Origin: Dictyoglomaceae bacterium
Lineage (GTDB): Bacteria > Dictyoglomota > Dictyoglomia > Dictyoglomales > Dictyoglomaceae
Assembly (NCBI GenBank): GCA_028276205.1
Contig: JAPYWU010000044.1
Location: 1 to 9,565 of the forward strand
DNA: 9,565 nt
Reading direction: 5' to 3'
The notes under the pieces are model-generated. The model was given only the letters and a program-made list of their open reading frames with translations, was not told the origin of the DNA and did no database searches. The position numbers were made by a program, and so were the translations under genes. This document shows positions 6,550 through 9,565 of the stretch, piece after piece (positions within the stretch are counted from its first letter, which is position 1; every line of letters begins with the position of its first letter).

Positions 6550-6578
6550 TTTAAAGAAATTTTTATTTATGGTATACT
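6550..6578 (+). promoter_or_regulatory. Divergent promoter for the 99-aa gene
   Basis: TTTAAA (6550-6555) and TATACT (6573-6578) are 17 bases apart, and the -10 is preceded by TGG, forming an extended -10 element. Expected start is near 6585, about 35 bases before the TTG start at 6620. The -35 lies five bases from the -35 of the rpsB promoter, so the two polymerases would compete or be co-regulated. Confidence 0.5.
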
Positions 6579-6598
6579 TTGTTTAAAGTTTCTTTAAA
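6550..6598. repeat. Ten-base inverted repeat centred on the divergent promoter's -10
   Basis: TTTAAAGAAA (6550-6559) is the exact reverse complement of TTTCTTTAAA (6589-6598). The dyad centre is at about 6574, on the -10 box of the plus-strand promoter. A further half-site, TTTAAAG, lies at 6582-6588. This could be an operator, but the arms are AT-only apart from one base pair, so chance is a real alternative. Confidence 0.35.
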
Positions 6599-6619
6599 GA
6601 GATAGGAGTTGTAATAAGA

Positions 6620-6919
6620 TTGAACTACAATTTCCCAATATACATGGTAAGAATATTAAAAAAAGATGAGAATATTAATAAATATGATATTCCTGTGGTT
6701 GCTATTGGTAATGCCCGAGAAATTTTAATACTTTGTCAAAAGGTATTGGCACCAAGACTTACTTTATCAGAATTCTTTCAAATATATAAAAAACAGGCAG
6801 AAGATAGAGGGATAAATACTAAAAATTTGGAAATAAACTCTTTCTTAAAGATATTAGCCTTGTTAGATATTATAGAAATATACGAAATACCAAAAGAAAT
6901 ATTTAGTAATGATGGCTAA
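6620..6919 (+). CDS. Uncharacterised 99-aa protein, TTG start
   Basis: I do not recognise this protein. The frame opens at TTG (6620), eleven bases after an AGGAG at about 6604-6608; the next in-frame start, ATG at 6644, has no SD, so the TTG is preferred. The N-terminal third (YNFPIYMVRILKKDEN, then IPVVAIGNAREIL) looks like beta strands. The C-terminal part, about residues 46-93 (LTLSEFFQIYKKQAEDRG, then a helix FLKILALLDII, then EIYEIP), reads as helices followed by a strand and is compatible with a winged-helix fold; that is inference from pattern only. There is no signal peptide, membrane span or cysteine motif. It has its own promoter divergent from rpsB and ends about 50 bases before the rimP -10 box. 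Base composition resembles its neighbours, so there is no sign of recent transfer. It could be a local regulator or a lineage-specific protein. Confidence 0.7.
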   Translation: MNYNFPIYMVRILKKDENINKYDIPVVAIGNAREILILCQKVLAPRLTLSEFFQIYKKQAEDRGINTKNLEINSFLKILALLDIIEIYEIPKEIFSNDG

Positions 6920-6945
6920 AATAAGTTAAAATTTTAATTATTTTA

Positions 6946-6974
6946 TTGCTTTTTATAGCGATTTAATGTATACT
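6946..6974 (+). promoter_or_regulatory. Candidate promoter of the rimP-nusA-ylxR-infB operon
   Basis: TTGCTT (6946-6951) and TATACT (6969-6974) are separated by 17 bases. The -35 is weak (TTG only), the -10 good. Expected start is near 6981, which gives a leader of about 75 nt before rimP that includes the hairpin at 7010-7040. The surrounding DNA is very AT-rich, so a chance match cannot be excluded. Confidence 0.45.
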
Positions 6975-7009
6975 TAAATAAAGTTTATTAAAAGAAAAAG
7001 GTTATGGAG

Positions 7010-7040
7010 GAAAAAGTGGGAATTCCCACTTTTTCTTTTT
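7010..7040 (+). terminator. Perfect palindrome with T-tract before rimP: terminator or attenuator
   Basis: An 11-pair stem (7010-7020 with 7025-7035) is closed by AATT and followed by five T's, with the T-rich 3' arm adding to the U-tract. The core GTGGG/CCCAC gives the stem its strength and the A-tract lies opposite the T-tract, the classic intrinsic terminator layout. It ends 16 bases before the rimP ATG and overlaps no convincing gene. It lies downstream of both the 99-aa gene stop (6919) and the candidate promoter at 6946-6974, so it can either end the upstream transcript or attenuate the rimP-nusA transcript. NusA, encoded downstream, promotes termination at such hairpins. Confidence 0.75.
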
Positions 7041-7056
7041 AATAAGGTAAAAGGAA

Positions 7057-7527
7057 ATGAAAGATCAAATACATATGGAATTTATTAAAAAACTAAGAAG
7101 TATAGTAGAGCCTGTCTGCGAGAGATATTATTTTGAACTAGTAGATTTAGAATATCAAAGAGAATCTCGTGGATGGGTACTAAGGGTATTTGTTGATAAA
7201 GTAGGAGGAGTCACAGTAGAGGATTGTGCTTATATAAGTGAAAAAATAAGCAAAGAACTTGATATTCACGATCCAATACCACATTCATATGTGCTTGAAG
7301 TTTCGTCTCCTGGTTTAGATAGGCCTTTAAAGAAAAAGCGAGATTTTGATAGACACATTGGTGAAAAAGTAAATATTTTGCTTTTAGAGAACATTGAAGG
7401 AAAAAGAAAGATTGAAGGAAAAATTATAGATACTGATGAAGAAAATGTAATAATAGATATTGATGGTAGGTTAATTCATATCCCTTTCTCGAAAATAAAA
7501 AAGGCAATGTTAATTGTAGAATTTTGA
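7057..7527 (+). CDS. rimP: Ribosome maturation factor RimP
   Basis: RimP (also called YhbC, P15a, or YlxS in Bacillus) helps assemble the 30S subunit by promoting S12 incorporation. The 156-residue product has the two-domain form: the N-terminal domain (about 8-90) contains VDKVGGVTVEDC at 46-57 and the signature LEVSSPGLDRPL at 80-91; the C-terminal Sm-like beta-barrel follows from about 95, ending IPFSKIKKAMLIVEF. The ATG at 7057 is preferred because AAGG at about 7044-7047 lies nine bases upstream and AAGGA immediately before it; Met7 (7075) has no SD. It is the first gene of the nusA operon, as in most bacteria, and lies just after the palindromic hairpin, so its transcript may be attenuated. 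The gap to nusA is 15 bases. Confidence 0.96.
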   Translation: MKDQIHMEFIKKLRSIVEPVCERYYFELVDLEYQRESRGWVLRVFVDKVGGVTVEDCAYISEKISKELDIHDPIPHSYVLEVSSPGLDRPLKKKRDFDRHIGEKVNILLLENIEGKRKIEGKIIDTDEENVIIDIDGRLIHIPFSKIKKAMLIVEF

Positions 7528-7542
7528 GGAGGATGATAATTT

Positions 7543-8631
7543 ATGAAATTAGGTGAAGATTTTTGGGTTGTTTTAGAGCAGATAATTAAGGAAAAAAAAT
7601 TAGATAAGGCTATAGTTATAGAGGCTTTAAGAAAAGCTTTGCTTTCAGCTTTTAAAAAAGCTTATGGTACAAGCAAAGGTGCTCGTGTAGAAATAGATGT
7701 AAATAGGCAAGAAATAAGAATTTATGTTGTAAAGAGGGTGGTTGAAAAGGTATTAGATCCAATTTCAGAAATTACACTTGATGAGGCAAAAGCTTTAAAA
7801 CCTGATGCAAAATTGGGAGATGAAATAGAAATAGAAGTGGAGCCTCAAGAATTTGGGCGTATTGCTGTTCAGGTTGCAAAACAGGTTATTATGCAAAGTT
7901 TGAAAGAAGCTGAAAGGAAAATTTTATATGATAAATATAAAGCTAAAGAGGGAGAATTAGTTAATGGTACAGTGGTAAGAATAGAAAGAGGAAATGTTTA
8001 TGTAAGATTTCCTGATATTGAGGCAGTACTACCTGTAAAAGAACAGATTCCAGGAGAGGAATATTGGATAGGAAGAAGATTAAGAGCTTATCTTTTAGAA
8101 GTAAGAAAGACTACAAAAGATCCCTTAGTAATATTGTCAAGAAGCCATCCTGGGTTTTTAAAAAGGCTTTTTGAATTGGAAGTTCCTGAGATTAAAGAAG
8201 GAACTGTAGAAATAGTAAGTATAGCGAGAGAGCCAGGTTTAAGATCAAAGGTTGCTGTTTATTCTCATTATCCAGAAATAGACCCGATTGGTGCTTGTGT
8301 CGGGTTTAAGGGAGTAAGAATACAAAATATTATAAATGAGCTTAATGGAGAGAAAATTGATATAGTATTATGGAGTAAAGACCCAGCAGAATTTGTAGCA
8401 AGAAGTTTGAGCCCTGCTAAACCCATATCAGTAGAAATAAAGGAAGATGAACATAAAGCTATTGTTATAGTGCCTCCTGATCAATTTTCTTTAGCTATTG
8501 GCAAAGAAGGACAAAATGTAAGATTAGCTGTCAAACTTACATCATGGAGAATTGATGTTAGAACTCCTGAGGAATATTCTAAAGAAAAAGAGAAGAAAGA
8601 AGTAGAGAAGGTGGTAGAAAAAAGTGAATAA
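7543..8631 (+). CDS. nusA: Transcription termination/antitermination factor NusA, short form
   Basis: NusA binds RNA polymerase, promotes pausing and hairpin-dependent termination, and takes part in rRNA antitermination. At 362 residues it has the N-terminal RNAP-binding domain (about 1-125), an S1 domain beginning near 137 (GELVNGTVVRIERGNVYVRF), and two KH domains with GxxG loops at Gly254-Phe-Lys-Gly257 and Gly320-Lys-Glu-Gly323. REPGLRSKVAVYS precedes KH1, as in the family. It lacks the C-terminal acidic repeats of the 495-residue E. coli protein, which is normal for this class, and ends in a charged Lys/Glu tail (340-362). The SD is strong (GAGGAGGATG overlapping the rimP stop). The end overlaps ylxR by eight bases. 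The hairpin upstream of rimP could be a NusA-responsive attenuator. Confidence 0.98.
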   Translation: MKLGEDFWVVLEQIIKEKKLDKAIVIEALRKALLSAFKKAYGTSKGARVEIDVNRQEIRIYVVKRVVEKVLDPISEITLDEAKALKPDAKLGDEIEIEVEPQEFGRIAVQVAKQVIMQSLKEAERKILYDKYKAKEGELVNGTVVRIERGNVYVRFPDIEAVLPVKEQIPGEEYWIGRRLRAYLLEVRKTTKDPLVILSRSHPGFLKRLFELEVPEIKEGTVEIVSIAREPGLRSKVAVYSHYPEIDPIGACVGFKGVRIQNIINELNGEKIDIVLWSKDPAEFVARSLSPAKPISVEIKEDEHKAIVIVPPDQFSLAIGKEGQNVRLAVKLTSWRIDVRTPEEYSKEKEKKEVEKVVEKSE

Positions 8632-8914
8632 GCATATACCTTTTAGAACATGTATAGGTTGCGGAGAAAAAAAGCCCAAAAGAGAACTTTTAAGAATTGT
8701 TAGAGATGAATATAATAACATACGTTTTGACCCTACTGGTAAGGCTTCAGGTAGAGGTGCATATATATGTCCAAAGATGGAGTGTTTGGAATTGGCTATC
8801 AAGAAGAGAGCATTTTCACATGCTTTAAGATATGAGGTTTCTTTTGAAATATTACAAAAACTTAAAGAAGAATTGCAAAGTGAAATTTCTCGTCGGGGGG
8901 AAATAAAGCAATGA
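8624..8914 (+). CDS. ylxR: YlxR family RNA-binding protein (RnpM-like)
   Basis: This is a small basic protein of 96 residues from the nusA-infB operon. The family motifs are clear: RTCIGCG at 8-14, LLRIVR at 22-27, FDPTGKASGRGAYIC at 35-49, and the basic helix AIKKRAFSHALR. The fold is known to bind RNA, and in Bacillus YlxR (RnpM) has been linked to RNase P. The start is GTG at 8624, inside the nusA end, giving an eight-base overlap; AAGGTGG about nine bases upstream can serve as SD. Its TGA overlaps the infB ATG as ATGA. Many Firmicutes have ylxQ (an L7Ae-type protein) between ylxR and infB; here there is no room for it. The Cys10/Cys13 and Cys49 residues may be structural. Family assignment is firm; exact cellular role is less so. 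Confidence 0.93.
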   Translation: MNKHIPFRTCIGCGEKKPKRELLRIVRDEYNNIRFDPTGKASGRGAYICPKMECLELAIKKRAFSHALRYEVSFEILQKLKEELQSEISRRGEIKQ

Positions 8915-9565
8915 AAAAGAGAATATATGAATTAAGTAAAGAATTGGGTATAGAAAGTAAAGACTTATTAAAGATTCTTAGTGATTTAGGGGTTAATGCA
9001 AAGTCAGCATTAAATGTGATAGATGAAGAAGTGGAAGAGATTATAAAGGAACTTGTTACAGGAAAGAGTAAAGAAGAAAATCCCCCCACTACTTCTGAGC
9101 ATGTTCAAGTAAAGGAAGAAATAAAAAAAGAACAGGAATTAATAGAGTCAAAGCCTCAGAAAACAGAGGATAATGAGCAAAAAGCTGTCAAAGAAAAGGA
9201 AAAGGTCTTAATAATACAAGGGAGTATGAGGGTAAAAGATGTGGCTGATGCTCTCTCTGTAGCTCCTACAGAGCTAATAATGGAACTTTTAAATATGAAA
9301 ATATTAGCCAATGTAAATCAACTTTTAGATCCTGATGTTATAAAGAAGCTTGCAAGTAAATATGGATATAAAGTAGAAGAGATAAAACCTCAAACAATAG
9401 TTAAGAAAAAACAATTAACACCTGAGGAAGAGGCAAGATTAAAACCGAGACCACCTGTTGTAGTAGTAATGGGACATGTGGACCATGGTAAAACTACCCT
9501 CTTAGATGCTATTAGACAAACAAAGGTAGCAGAGAAAGAATATGGTGGGATAACTCAACATATTG
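8911..9565 (+). CDS. infB: Translation initiation factor IF-2, N-terminal part, cut by window edge
   Basis: IF-2 is the GTPase that brings initiator tRNA to the 30S subunit and promotes subunit joining. The visible 218 residues contain the first IF2-N helical domain (KRIYELSKELGIESKDLLKIL, about 3-50), a charged Lys/Glu/Gln-rich linker (about 51-98), a second IF2-N-like domain (about 100-155, with MRVKDVADAL and LLNMKI), and the start of the G domain: VVVVMGHVDHGKTTLLDAI with the P-loop GHVDHGKT at 188-195 and the switch I GGITQHI at the edge. The remaining G domain and the fMet-tRNA-binding C-terminus lie outside. The linker is short compared with E. coli IF-2, typical of thermophiles. The ATG overlaps the ylxR stop by four bases; the SD is the GGGGGGAA run in the last ylxR codons. 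Confidence 0.97.
   Translation, partial: MKKRIYELSKELGIESKDLLKILSDLGVNAKSALNVIDEEVEEIIKELVTGKSKEENPPTTSEHVQVKEEIKKEQELIESKPQKTEDNEQKAVKEKEKVLIIQGSMRVKDVADALSVAPTELIMELLNMKILANVNQLLDPDVIKKLASKYGYKVEEIKPQTIVKKKQLTPEEEARLKPRPPVVVVMGHVDHGKTTLLDAIRQTKVAEKEYGGITQHI

Noticed and set aside
6385..6597. 70-codon plus-strand frame crossing the rpsB start and leader.
   Set aside because: It begins inside rpsB, has no SD, and its codons simply read the leader hairpin; the region is better explained as leader RNA and promoters.
7004..7042. 12-codon frame (MEEKVGIPTFSF) spanning the palindrome before rimP, as a leader peptide.
   Set aside because: The only SD-like bases are two to three bases from the ATG, too close, and the frame is mostly the palindrome itself.

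Overview
The window comes from an AT-rich bacterium whose proteins are rich in Lys, Glu and Ile, as in thermophiles. Gene content and protein style suggest a Dictyoglomus-like or deep-branching Firmicute-like thermophile; this placement is inference from style and synteny, not from a database match. Almost all of the window is ordinary chromosomal housekeeping DNA. I see no insertion sequence, CRISPR array, phage gene, tRNA or rRNA, and no gene-free stretch longer than about 225 bases.

Layout. Bases 1-702 (minus strand) hold the 5' two thirds of galT, preceded by and overlapping a 34-codon small gene, with a good sigma70-type promoter at 745-773. Bases 881-6393 (minus strand) form one tight eight-gene operon read from right to left: rpsB, tsf, pyrH, frr, an unnamed 71-aa gene, uppS, cdsA, dxr. 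It makes ribosomal protein S2, elongation factor Ts, UMP kinase and ribosome recycling factor, then enzymes for undecaprenyl diphosphate, CDP-diacylglycerol and isoprenoid precursors. Most junctions overlap or have gaps of a few bases, and several downstream genes lack a convincing Shine-Dalgarno (SD) sequence, so translational coupling is likely.

Bases 6394-6619 are a divergent control region. The minus-strand rpsB promoter (6516-6544) and a plus-strand promoter (6550-6578) lie back to back with their -35 boxes five bases apart. The rpsB transcript would carry a leader of about 115 nt with a long three-tier stem-loop (6425-6490), a candidate autoregulatory S2 leader. The plus-strand promoter serves an unrecognised 99-aa gene (6620-6919).

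Bases 6946-9565 (plus strand) hold the rimP-nusA-ylxR-infB operon for 30S maturation, transcription elongation/termination, RNase P-linked RNA binding and translation initiation. infB runs off the right edge. Between the likely promoter (6946-6974) and rimP lies a perfect palindrome with a T-tract (7010-7040), which is either the terminator of the 99-aa gene or an attenuator in the rimP-nusA leader.

No clearly new system is visible. The best leads are the rpsB leader RNA, the hairpin in front of rimP-nusA, and three small uncharacterised genes of 34, 71 and 99 codons.
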